Source: Dehalococcoidia bacterium UBA7891
GTDB lineage: Bacteria > Chloroflexota > Dehalococcoidia > Lucifugimonadales > UBA826
Direction of reading: 5' to 3'
Assembly: GCA_002500485.1 (NCBI GenBank)
Contig: DLRJ01000052.1
Location: forward strand, 1-25,622
DNA: 25,622 nucleotides
The first letter of the stretch is position 1. Each line of letters opens with the position of its first letter. Shown here one piece after another: positions 7,171 to 14,958 of the stretch. A model generated the notes under the pieces. That model was given only the letters and a program-made list of their open reading frames with translations, was not told the DNA's origin and made no database searches. A program made the position numbers and the translations under genes.

Positions 7171-9464
7171 AATCTCCATTTTTAGCTTTAATTAAGAAAG
7201 ACCTCAAAGGGTATTTTGACCAACCCACCGGTTACATATTGATCGTCGTCTTTGTGAGTATGCTGGCTTGGTCATTTTTCCAGTCGGCCCTTTTAATCGG
7301 AGAGGCTTCCCTAAGACCTTTATTCACAGTTGACTTCGCCATAGACAAGCCATCCTTACCGTGGCTGTTAGCCCTATTTATACCGGCTGCCACGATGAGA
7401 TTACTGTCAGAAGAACAACGGGATGGTACCTTAGAAACCCTACTAACTCAGCCTATTAGAGGTTGGATTGTGCTGTTAGCGAAGTTCACATCAGGACTAT
7501 TATTTGTGTCGATAGCTATCGTAGCTACCATAGGCATACCCCTATCTTTAACCAGTGCTGGAGATTTAGATTGGGGTGCCTCGATTTCCCAATATATTGG
7601 CAGCATTTTTCTGGCTGGTTGCTTGGTTTCTATAGGATTATTCACTTCCAGTCTTACAAGAAATCAAATCGTCTCTTTCATACTAGGCCTAACCGTAAGT
7701 ATGGCCCTCATGATTATGGGTCTAGAAATCGTGGCAATAACACTACCTTCAACTGCTGCGAATTTACTCCAACTTCTGAGTCCAATAACTCACTTCGACA
7801 ACATTGGGAGAGGCATTATAGATTTTAGGGACATACTTTACTTTTTATCATTGATTTCAACCTTCCTTTGCGGAACTTTCATGGTAATGAGAAGTAGGAC
7901 TCTCAGCCATAAGACCCCGCAATACCGAAACTTACAACTAGGGGTAGCTGGATTTATCATTCTTAGCATCCTCATAGGGTGGTTCGGAACTTCGATTAAA
8001 GGCAGATTAGACCTTACAGAAGATAAAATTTTCACCTTAAGCCCAGCAACTGAGGAAATCGTAGGCCAGTTGGATGATCTATTAACAATAGACGTATACA
8101 TGTCCAAAGATCCTCCCGTACAGGTTTCTCCAGTATCGAGGGATATTAATGACTTTTTAGACGATGTGGAGTCTAGCTCAGATGGAATGGTCAAGATAGC
8201 ACGTCATTTTCCAGAAGATGATGAAAAAGCTTTGAAAAAAGCTGATAATGCTGGGATACCCCCTATACAGTTCAATGTGAGATCCCAAGGAGAATTACAA
8301 ATTAAGACAGGTTATATGGGGTTAGCATTAACCTACCTAGACAAACGTGAGGTAGTCCCTTTCATACAAAGTGTTGATGGATTTGAATACCGGCTGGCTA
8401 GTTTAGTTAACAAGATGCTTGACGATAGATCCCAAAAGAAAATTGTCGCGTTTTTATCAGGCCATCAAGAAATGGAAATATCTAGGGAATTGGCATCTTT
8501 TGCCTCAGTCTTAAATCAACAATACCAAGTAATAACCTTGGCTACCAACGAAGGTATACCAATAGACCTAGAAGATGTGGATGTACTCATGATTACGTCT
8601 CCCAAATCCCGAATAGGAGAAACTCACAGAGAATCGATAAAAAATTATATAACCGATGGGGGTAAGGCATTCATAGCTATAGAACCTGTCCTCGTAGACT
8701 TCAACCAATTAGCAGGAATACCAAACAGGGACAGTTCGGCAGATTTCATATTATCGACATTTGGTATATCCGTGGAGTCAGATTTAGTTTTCGATCTTCA
8801 GTCGAATGAAACTTTAGCCTTTGGAACTGGGGGAGCTGGAAATGTTTACCTGCCCTACCCGTATTGGGTAAAAGCAAACGTTGTTGACAGTAAAATTGGT
8901 GGCGAAGTCAGTAATGTGGTAATGCCTTGGGCCAGTACTGTCGGTATCCTAGACCTACCTGACTCCGAATACACTGTGAGCCCATTGATTTCAACCACTG
9001 AATTTGGTTCGATTGACATGAATCTTAGAAATCTGAGACCGAATTCCCCCACATTTTCTGAGACCACAGGGGATAATTTTGTTCTAAGTGACTTAGGCGT
9101 GGCTTTAGAACACAGCAACGGTTCCAGAATGGTCATCACAGGAGATGCAGATTGGATCTCCGAAACTGCAACTCGTTTTAACAGTAACGTCCTATTAGGA
9201 CTCAACATCATCGACTGGCTTGCCCAAGAGGATAATTTAGCTTCAGTCAGGTCAAAGGTGGTTTCTGAACGTAACTTGGTATTTTCCTCTGACAGACACA
9301 GAAATATAGTGCAGTACTCAAACATAGGAGGAGTCCCGCTTGTCTTTATCATTTTAGGGCTTGCCAGGTTCATGCAACGTAGAAGCAAAGGATTTAGAAA
9401 TAGGTGGTCAGTAGGATCAAATGCCAAAAGTGAAAGCCCTCAACAGAACGAGGTTTCAGATTAA
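7167..9464 (+). CDS. Fused ABC-2 permease (GldF-like) and GldG-like auxiliary protein
   Basis: A 765-residue protein with two parts. Residues about 1-240 are an ABC-2 permease with roughly six hydrophobic segments, including the EEQRDGTLETLLTQPI block typical of GldF/NosY permeases. After a further membrane helix near 255-275 comes an extracytoplasmic region (about 280-720) opening with GRLDLTEDKIFTLSP, the hallmark start of GldG/ABC_transp_aux domains, and a closing helix near 725-742 followed by a basic tail. In Bacteroidota GldF and GldG are usually separate; here they form one chain. It overlaps the ATPase gene by 4 bases and the following DUF4340 gene by 1 base (TAATG), so the three are made together. 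Role: an envelope-located ABC exporter or mechanochemical complex of unknown substrate. Confidence 0.85.
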   Translation: MKSPFLALIKKDLKGYFDQPTGYILIVVFVSMLAWSFFQSALLIGEASLRPLFTVDFAIDKPSLPWLLALFIPAATMRLLSEEQRDGTLETLLTQPIRGWIVLLAKFTSGLLFVSIAIVATIGIPLSLTSAGDLDWGASISQYIGSIFLAGCLVSIGLFTSSLTRNQIVSFILGLTVSMALMIMGLEIVAITLPSTAANLLQLLSPITHFDNIGRGIIDFRDILYFLSLISTFLCGTFMVMRSRTLSHKTPQYRNLQLGVAGFIILSILIGWFGTSIKGRLDLTEDKIFTLSPATEEIVGQLDDLLTIDVYMSKDPPVQVSPVSRDINDFLDDVESSSDGMVKIARHFPEDDEKALKKADNAGIPPIQFNVRSQGELQIKTGYMGLALTYLDKREVVPFIQSVDGFEYRLASLVNKMLDDRSQKKIVAFLSGHQEMEISRELASFASVLNQQYQVITLATNEGIPIDLEDVDVLMITSPKSRIGETHRESIKNYITDGGKAFIAIEPVLVDFNQLAGIPNRDSSADFILSTFGISVESDLVFDLQSNETLAFGTGGAGNVYLPYPYWVKANVVDSKIGGEVSNVVMPWASTVGILDLPDSEYTVSPLISTTEFGSIDMNLRNLRPNSPTFSETTGDNFVLSDLGVALEHSNGSRMVITGDADWISETATRFNSNVLLGLNIIDWLAQEDNLASVRSKVVSERNLVFSSDRHRNIVQYSNIGGVPLVFIILGLARFMQRRSKGFRNRWSVGSNAKSESPQQNEVSD

Positions 9465-10408
9465 TGAAAAGTAGGCAAGTCGGATATGTACTAATAGCAT
9501 TGATAGTTATAGGAATTGCGGGACTGTTTTACAGGATTGTCATAGGCGGTACCGATGAATTTATCTTAGAAGGACTTTTACCCATCAGTGAGGATATTAT
9601 AAATCAGGTCGATATTAAAACAAATGATGGGTTAGCGTCTGAATTGCTAAAGGTCAATGACTCTTATTGGGAAGTGGCAAATAATCCAATTTTCACCCCA
9701 AAATTAGCTGCCTTTTGGGAACATGTTGACGATGTGTCAGGAGCACAATTAGTTGCAAGAAAAACTAAATACCACCAGCTGTTAGGTGTAGATGACGAAA
9801 GCAGTACTAAGGTTTCATTCTATGTAGGCCCCTCCTTGCAAGAGCAATTTCATATTGGGAAATGGTCGCCGGAGGTAAGGCTCTGCTACGTGAGAAAATC
9901 TGGGAAAAATGAAGTGTATTCGATACCTTGCTCTCAAAATGGGATTTTTTCCTCGGACCCCGATTCTTGGAGAAATCCTATTGTAATATCAATACCTCCG
10001 TCAGATGTAACGTCTTTTGACTTTATATACCCAGACAGCAATGAGAATTTTTCTATATATAAAACCCAAGAAAATGATTGGGTGGTCGTGAACCCAGATG
10101 GAATCCTCGAAGGCCCTGCGAACCTTCAAATAATGGATTATTTATTACAGTCAGTCCAGGTTCTACCTGCAACAGGATTCGAGAATGACCAGACCGCAAA
10201 ATCACTCGATTTCGACGCTCCTGATGGCGCAGTACGGATAAACACATCAGAAGAATCTAATTCACCGACAACACGGTTGAAATTGATAAAGAAAGACGAA
10301 GAGTTCTATTATATAAAAACACCGAGCCAATCTACTGTATATTTAATTCAATACATACTAGGTGATTTTTTATTGATGGGGAAATCCGATATTTTAGTAT
10401 CTGACTAA
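9464..10408 (+). CDS. DUF4340-type membrane-anchored extracytoplasmic protein
   Basis: A 314-residue protein with one N-terminal membrane anchor (about residues 7-27) followed by a soluble domain. That domain has repeated beta-rich modules around SYWEVAN, STKVSFYVG and ENDWVVVNPDG, the pattern of DUF4340 proteins. DUF4340 genes commonly follow GldG-like genes; here the start codon overlaps the previous stop in TAATG with GAGG about 10 bases upstream. It is probably the third component of the ABC complex, held on the outer face of the membrane. No catalytic motif is visible. The stop lies 9 bases from the stop of the convergent PlsY-like gene, with no obvious terminator between them. Confidence 0.72.
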   Translation: MKSRQVGYVLIALIVIGIAGLFYRIVIGGTDEFILEGLLPISEDIINQVDIKTNDGLASELLKVNDSYWEVANNPIFTPKLAAFWEHVDDVSGAQLVARKTKYHQLLGVDDESSTKVSFYVGPSLQEQFHIGKWSPEVRLCYVRKSGKNEVYSIPCSQNGIFSSDPDSWRNPIVISIPPSDVTSFDFIYPDSNENFSIYKTQENDWVVVNPDGILEGPANLQIMDYLLQSVQVLPATGFENDQTAKSLDFDAPDGAVRINTSEESNSPTTRLKLIKKDEEFYYIKTPSQSTVYLIQYILGDFLLMGKSDILVSD

Positions 10409-10417
10409 GCAGCCAGT

Positions 10418-11017
10418 TCATTCGGACTGTCTAGCAATTCTCCTTCTCCGTGCGTGGCCTCTCATTGCGTGAGCCAAAATCAACAATACAACCGCGGTAA
10501 ATCCAACAGCAATATCCTTATTTTTGTCCAAGAGATGCGTAAGGAACAAAATAGCCAAGTAACCGAAAATTATACTTGTTAAAGAGGTCACCCAAAGTTT
10601 CTGGGCTAGTAGGGAAGCTATACCTGCTACGAACAAAGCAAAAAAACCTATTCCGCCAAAGAGACCGATAGCAATACCTCCTGCAATGGCCATCCCATCC
10701 CCTCCCCTGAAGCGAGTGAATATAGAATTCCAATGACCAAATATTGCCGCACATGCTGGAAGTAAAATCAGAGGCCCCTCCACCCCCATCATGCTTGATA
10801 CGATGACCGCCAAAGAACCCTTTGTTATATCAAATACAAGAACTATTAAAGCGGACCAACGACCTACATTCTTAAGAACATTAGAGGCCCCTGCTAGCCC
10901 AGTTCCAATAGAAAATATATCTATTCCTTTTCTTCTACTGATTCTGTGGGCAAAGGGGAGAGCCCCAAATATATAACTAACCAGGCAGGCTAATATGAGT
11001 GTCAAATATTCTTCCAT
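10418..11017 (-). CDS. PlsY-like integral membrane protein (degenerate acyltransferase motifs)
   Basis: A 199-residue protein with at least five hydrophobic segments, the size and topology of glycerol-3-phosphate acyltransferase PlsY, which transfers acyl groups from acyl-phosphate to glycerol-3-phosphate at the inner membrane. Motif 1 is recognisable as GIDIFSIGTGLAGASNVLK but F35 replaces the usual Arg and L41 the usual Asn of GSGN. Motif 2 appears as GHWNSIFTRFRGGDGMA with D107 where FKGGKGVAT has Lys. The C terminus (HARRRRIARQSE) lacks the usual NIxRLxxGxE motif. Start is ATG at 11017 with no evident Shine-Dalgarno. Family membership is well supported, but whether it is an active PlsY is doubtful; it may be a paralogue with another role. 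Confidence 0.75.
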   Translation of the reverse strand: MEEYLTLILACLVSYIFGALPFAHRISRRKGIDIFSIGTGLAGASNVLKNVGRWSALIVLVFDITKGSLAVIVSSMMGVEGPLILLPACAAIFGHWNSIFTRFRGGDGMAIAGGIAIGLFGGIGFFALFVAGIASLLAQKLWVTSLTSIIFGYLAILFLTHLLDKNKDIAVGFTAVVLLILAHAMRGHARRRRIARQSE

Positions 11018-11112
11018 TTATAACATTTTTATCTGAAAAATCTGAAGTTAATACTAACTTAATTCTATAAAACTAGCATTGATAGATTTAATTTGAATTA
11101 TCCCGGCGAAAA

Positions 11113-11508
11113 TTACTTGACCGATTCGTGTATGAAGTCAACTATATCTGAAGTTGATGTACCCGGGCCAAATATTCCTTTTATGCCTATATCAGTAAGA
11201 TAGTTATGGTCCGACTCAGGTATTATCCCACCTGCAACAATCAAGGTATCCCCCATTTCCCTATTATTCAATTCACTAATGATCTGCGGGAAGAGTTCAA
11301 TATGCGCGCCTGACAATATGCTGAGGCCAATTACGTCTACATCTTCTTGCATTGCCGCTTGAGCTATCATTTCCGGGGTTTGCCTGATACCGGTATAAAT
11401 CACCTCCATACCCGCGTCGCGAAGCGCCCGCGCTATAACTTTGGCACCTCTATCGTGGCCATCTAACCCTGGCTTAGCAACCAGCACTCTAATAATTTTG
11501 GATGTCAT
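11113..11508 (-). CDS. Methylmalonyl-CoA mutase, B12-binding (small/C-terminal) subunit
   Basis: A 131-residue cobalamin-binding domain. DGHDRG (D16-x-H18-x2-G21) is the base-off/His-on motif whose His coordinates cobalt; the SILSGAH segment and the GG of VAGGIIPE complete the fold. It supplies the B12 half of a two-chain acyl-CoA mutase, the catalytic half being at 13122-14774. Start is ATG at 11508, one base after the epimerase stop and preceded by GGAG; an upstream in-frame start at 11535 would overlap the epimerase by 26 bases and is less likely. Last gene of a four-gene - strand operon. Split mutases of this type are common in Archaea and several bacterial phyla. Confidence 0.92.
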   Translation of the reverse strand: MTSKIIRVLVAKPGLDGHDRGAKVIARALRDAGMEVIYTGIRQTPEMIAQAAMQEDVDVIGLSILSGAHIELFPQIISELNNREMGDTLIVAGGIIPESDHNYLTDIGIKGIFGPGTSTSDIVDFIHESVK

Positions 11509-11509
11509 A

Positions 11510-11944
11510 TCATCTCCGAGCCGTTTTCTGATCAACTAATTCTATTAAAACGCCTCTAGTAGCCTTTGGGTGTATAAATCCGATGGTTCCCGATAAACCA
11601 TCCCGTGGTTCTTTATCTATCAACTGGACTCCCGCTAGATCTAGGTCTTTGAGTTTGGATTCCAAATTATCTACTTCGAAACAGATATGATGAACTCCTT
11701 CCCCTTTTCTATCTATGAATTTAGCAACTCCATTTTCATTATCGATAGGTTGAATAAATTCCAATTGAGAAGCACCGACCCTCACCAGGGCTGCTTTGAC
11801 ACCCTGATCCTCAATAGTTTCTATTTCCCCGGACCGAGTAACCCCAAACAAATTCTCATAAAATTCGAGAGTCTCCTGAATATCCAAAACAGCAATGCAC
11901 ACATGATTTATGTGCCTGGCGCTACATGTAGATTCGTTATTCAC
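11510..11944 (-). CDS. mce: Methylmalonyl-CoA epimerase (VOC/glyoxalase superfamily)
   Basis: A 144-residue single VOC protein that interconverts (S)- and (R)-methylmalonyl-CoA between propionyl-CoA carboxylation and the mutase. Typical blocks are INHVCIAV (H14 metal ligand), LEFIQP, GEGVHHICFEV (second metal His at 85/86) and RGVLIELV (E135). GTG at 11944 is preferred as start because AAGGA lies 7 bases upstream; a TTG one codon earlier (11947) is possible. The Shine-Dalgarno overlaps the stop region of the acyl-CoA dehydrogenase gene, and the next gene starts one base after this stop, so translation is coupled. The neighbouring mutase subunits strongly support this function over other VOC activities. 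Confidence 0.92.
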   Translation of the reverse strand: MNNESTCSARHINHVCIAVLDIQETLEFYENLFGVTRSGEIETIEDQGVKAALVRVGASQLEFIQPIDNENGVAKFIDRKGEGVHHICFEVDNLESKLKDLDLAGVQLIDKEPRDGLSGTIGFIHPKATRGVLIELVDQKTARR

Positions 11945-11948
11945 CAAA

Positions 11949-13100
11949 TTATCCTTGTTTTTTTAAAATGTTTCTTGCAATAACTAATTTTTGAATTTCA
12001 GAAGTCCCTTCATATATTTCTGTGACCCTCGCATCCCTAAAGTACCTTTCAACAGGTGTTGGAGCGAAGTATCCTGTACCGCCGTGTATTTGAACAGCCC
12101 TGTGAGCACTCTCCATTGCAACTTTAGATCCATACAGTTTTGACATGGCGGCTTCAGTGGCGAATGGAAGGTTCGCGTCTCTAAGAGACGCAGATCTCAT
12201 CACCAACTGTCTCGCTGCCTCAATTTCGGTAGCCATCTCTGCAATCATCCATTGGATCCCTTGTAAATCTGAAATGGTCCCCCCGAAAGCCTCTCGATGC
12301 AAAGCATAATCAACTGCTGCTTCCAAAGCTGCTTGTGCTATGCCAACACATTGGGCTCCAATGGAAATTCTACTTGCATTTAAAACTTCCATTGTTTGCT
12401 TAAACCCTTGTTCATCTCCACCCATCCTGTTTTTTGCCGGCACCAGGGCGTTATCAAAAATGATTTCCCCCACAGTCGAAGCCCTGACCCCCATTTTCCC
12501 ATGGAGTTGGTTTGTCACTATTCCCTCGGTATCCGATTCCACTATTAGAGCTTCTATTCCCTTATGTTTTTTAGATGTGTCTGATGTTGCCAAAGTCACA
12601 AATATAGAGGCTTCGGGAGCGTTACTAATCCAAGTCTTTACACCATTCACGACATAATGTCCATTAGACCTAACGGCCGAAGTTTTTATAGCTGCTGCAT
12701 CGCTCCCGGCTCCAGGTTCTGACAAAGCAAAAGCCCCGATTTTTTTACCGGATGCAAGATCCGGCAGAAAGTTACGTTTTTGTTCTTCACTACCAAACAT
12801 GTTTATAAATTGGGTACATAAAGATAGGTGAGCTATGTAAACTACCGAGGTGGCTGCGCAGCCCTTGGCGATTTCTTCTGCTGCTATTGCCAATTGCCTC
12901 GTCGTGCCACCACTCCCTCCATATTCTTCTGGTATCGTTAGGCCGAATAAACCCAAATCACCTATCCCAGATACGTTATCCCAAGGAAACAGTGCGCTTT
13001 CATCGTATCCCGCAGCCCTAGGGGCCAATTCATTTTTGGAATAATCAGAGACTGTGTTTTTTAATAAAATTTCATCCTCACTCAAAAGCAGATCAGACAT
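11949..13100 (-). CDS. Acyl-CoA dehydrogenase
   Basis: A 383-residue flavoprotein of the short/medium-chain acyl-CoA dehydrogenase family, which introduces the alpha-beta double bond into an acyl-CoA and passes electrons to ETF. The FAD/substrate motif ALSEPGAGSD, the GVKTWISNA block, the QIHGGTGYF block and the catalytic base E364 in EIYEGTSEIQ are all present. Length is normal. Start is ATG at 13100 with GAGGAG about 6 bases upstream, 21 bases after the mutase catalytic-subunit stop. Its position inside the methylmalonyl-CoA cluster suggests a branched-chain or short-chain acyl-CoA substrate that is ultimately converted to propionyl- or methylmalonyl-CoA; this is inference from context. Confidence 0.93.
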   Translation of the reverse strand: MSDLLLSEDEILLKNTVSDYSKNELAPRAAGYDESALFPWDNVSGIGDLGLFGLTIPEEYGGSGGTTRQLAIAAEEIAKGCAATSVVYIAHLSLCTQFINMFGSEEQKRNFLPDLASGKKIGAFALSEPGAGSDAAAIKTSAVRSNGHYVVNGVKTWISNAPEASIFVTLATSDTSKKHKGIEALIVESDTEGIVTNQLHGKMGVRASTVGEIIFDNALVPAKNRMGGDEQGFKQTMEVLNASRISIGAQCVGIAQAALEAAVDYALHREAFGGTISDLQGIQWMIAEMATEIEAARQLVMRSASLRDANLPFATEAAMSKLYGSKVAMESAHRAVQIHGGTGYFAPTPVERYFRDARVTEIYEGTSEIQKLVIARNILKKQG

Positions 13101-13121
13101 CTTTTTACTCCTCTCAATCCA

Positions 13122-14774
13122 TTAAAATGGGGTGAATTCTGTTTGTTCTCCAAAAATATCCCTGAACACATCTGATATTTCTCCCACGGTGGCATATGAT
13201 TCCACACATTTTATTAATGCTGGCATCGTATTTGATCCACCTTCAGTCACGGTCCTCAATTTCGCTAAGGATTCTTTTACTTCCTTGGCGTTTCGTTCAG
13301 ATTTCACCTTGGCCAATCTTGCCAGTTGGTTTTGAGTTTCCTTAGGGGATATTGTTTGCAACTTTTCAATTGGGGGAGTTGGTGATTGATATTGATTAAC
13401 TCCAACCACCACCCTATCTAGGCTTTCCACTTCTTTCTGGTGTTGGTAGGCACTGTTATGAATTTCCTGTATCTGAAATCCTTCCCTTAGTGCTTCTACA
13501 GCTCCTCCCATCTTATCCATAGATTCAATATACTGAAAGGCTTGCGATTCCAATTCATCAGTAAGATGCTCAACATAATAGGAACCTGCCAGTGGATCCA
13601 CAGATTCAGATACTCCGCTTTCATGGGCCAGTATTTGCTGGGTTCTGAGAGATATTTGTACTGATTCTTCCGTGGGTAAGGCTAAGGCTTCATCCTTGGA
13701 ATTTACATGCAAGGATTGCGTCCCGCCTAATACTGCTGCCAAGGCTTGGATCGTCGTTCTTATCACATTGTTATCAGGCTGTTGCGCAGTCAAGGTGACA
13801 CCTGCTGTTTGTGTATGAAACCGCATCATACAAGAGCGATCATTTTTTGCGTTAAACCTTTCTCTCATTATTTTTGCCCACATCCTTCTAGCCGCTCGAT
13901 ATTTGGCGACCTCCTCAAACAAATTACTTTGCGCAACAAAGAAAAAAGAAAGGCGTCCTGCAAATGCGTCAACGTCCAACCCTGAGGATATAGCCGCCTC
14001 TACATAAGCAATCGCGTTCGAAAAAGTAAAGGCTAATTCTTGCACTGCGTTGGCACCAGCTTCACTCATATGATAGCCACTGATGCTTATCGTGTTCCAT
14101 TTCGGAACATTCGTACTGCAAAACTGAAAAACATCGGTGATCAAACGCATTGATGGTTCTGGAGGATAAATGTAGGTGCCTCTCGCTATATATTCCTTGA
14201 GAATATCGTTTTGTATTGTCCCGCTTAATGCCTCTGGTATTACCCCCTGTTTCTTGCCAACGGCGATGTACAAGGCCAGCAGAACTGAAGCAGTTGCGTT
14301 TATGGTCATAGATGTACTTACTTTATCCAACGGAATATCCTTGAATAAAATTTCCATATCAGCCAAGCTGGATATTGGAACACCCGTACGACCTACCTCA
14401 CCTGTTGCCATTGGGTGATCTGAGTCATATCCCGTTTGAGTTGGCAAATCAAACGCTACACTTAACCCCGTTTGACCTTGATCTAGTAGGTAGCGATATC
14501 TTCGATTCGATTCCTCTGGAGAAGCTAGTCCCGCATATTGCCTCATCGTCCAGAGACGTCCTCTGTACATATTGGGCTGGACGCCACGCGTAAAGGGATA
14601 TTCCCCAGGATATTCATCCAAAAGTTCGGTCGGCCCCGGTTTGGTTTGTTCGGTATAGATGGTGTTTATCGGTATCCCCGATGTGGTTTCAAAGGAATCC
14701 TTTCTCTCACCGAATCTCTCTTTTAAGGGAGTTAATGTATTCTCTTCCCATTCTTCGATTGTTCTTTTTGCCAT
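13122..14774 (-). CDS. Methylmalonyl-CoA mutase family, catalytic (large/N-terminal) subunit
   Basis: A 550-residue TIM-barrel acyl-CoA mutase chain without its own B12 domain, partner of the small subunit in the same operon. It performs adenosylcobalamin radical carbon-skeleton rearrangement, classically (R)-methylmalonyl-CoA to succinyl-CoA. Conserved blocks are RLWTMRQYAGLAS, GLSVAFDLPTQTGYDSDHP, GTIQNDILKEY, YPPEPSMR (R210, equivalent of carboxylate-binding R207 of the Propionibacterium enzyme) and SGYHMSEAGA (H235, equivalent of H244). However, RGVQPNMY places Q66 where methylmalonyl-CoA mutases have Tyr89, so the substrate may differ. ATG at 14774 is chosen, with TTGGAGA upstream; a TTG at 14795 is the alternative. 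First gene of the - strand operon. Confidence 0.9.
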   Translation of the reverse strand: MAKRTIEEWEENTLTPLKERFGERKDSFETTSGIPINTIYTEQTKPGPTELLDEYPGEYPFTRGVQPNMYRGRLWTMRQYAGLASPEESNRRYRYLLDQGQTGLSVAFDLPTQTGYDSDHPMATGEVGRTGVPISSLADMEILFKDIPLDKVSTSMTINATASVLLALYIAVGKKQGVIPEALSGTIQNDILKEYIARGTYIYPPEPSMRLITDVFQFCSTNVPKWNTISISGYHMSEAGANAVQELAFTFSNAIAYVEAAISSGLDVDAFAGRLSFFFVAQSNLFEEVAKYRAARRMWAKIMRERFNAKNDRSCMMRFHTQTAGVTLTAQQPDNNVIRTTIQALAAVLGGTQSLHVNSKDEALALPTEESVQISLRTQQILAHESGVSESVDPLAGSYYVEHLTDELESQAFQYIESMDKMGGAVEALREGFQIQEIHNSAYQHQKEVESLDRVVVGVNQYQSPTPPIEKLQTISPKETQNQLARLAKVKSERNAKEVKESLAKLRTVTEGGSNTMPALIKCVESYATVGEISDVFRDIFGEQTEFTPF

Positions 14775-14817
14775 AAAACAGATTCTCCAACACAATTAGG
14801 TAATCTTTCCATTGTGA

Positions 14818-14846
14818 GTTTATTGGGTTATAAAAAAACGTGTCAA
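14818..14846 (-). promoter_or_regulatory. Candidate promoter for the mutase operon
   Basis: On the - strand TTGACA lies at 14846-14841, followed after 17 bases by the weak -10 ATAAAC (AATAAA with 16). It sits about 45 bases upstream of the mutase ATG. The -35 is perfect but the -10 is poor, so this is tentative. Confidence 0.3.
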
Positions 14847-14889
14847 ACCCACCTGTACGGTGTAATGTTGTAACCGCTTTAAGTTTTAA

Positions 14890-14919
14890 TTGACACTGAG
14901 TTTATATCAAACCTAGAAT
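14890..14919 (+). promoter_or_regulatory. Sigma70-type promoter for ruvB
   Basis: TTGACA (14890-14895), an 18-base spacer and TAGAAT (14914-14919), 39 bases upstream of the ruvB GTG. Six of six and five of six matches to consensus, in the divergent gap between two operons. Confidence 0.5.
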
Positions 14920-14958
14920 CTGGGAAAAGTAAAACTTTAACAAAGGACTATCAAACAC

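Noticed and set aside
7463..7828. 121-codon + strand open frame overlapping the permease domain in another frame
   Set aside because: Composition is Cys/His/Arg-rich and unlike a real protein; the true frame encodes clear membrane helices.
8855..9427. 190-codon - strand open frame inside the fused permease/GldG gene
   Set aside because: No ribosome binding site or recognisable domain; the + strand frame has well-defined domains and tight operon coupling.
11045..11060. AAGTTA-atac-TAACTT palindrome upstream of the PlsY-like gene as an operator
   Set aside because: Six-base arms with a 4-base loop are expected several times by chance in 25 kb of AT-rich DNA; no second copy was seen.
14775..14958. 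Cobalamin riboswitch ahead of the B12-dependent mutase operon
   Set aside because: The gap is under 190 bases, contains the divergent ruvB promoter, and shows no recognisable B12-box sequence.
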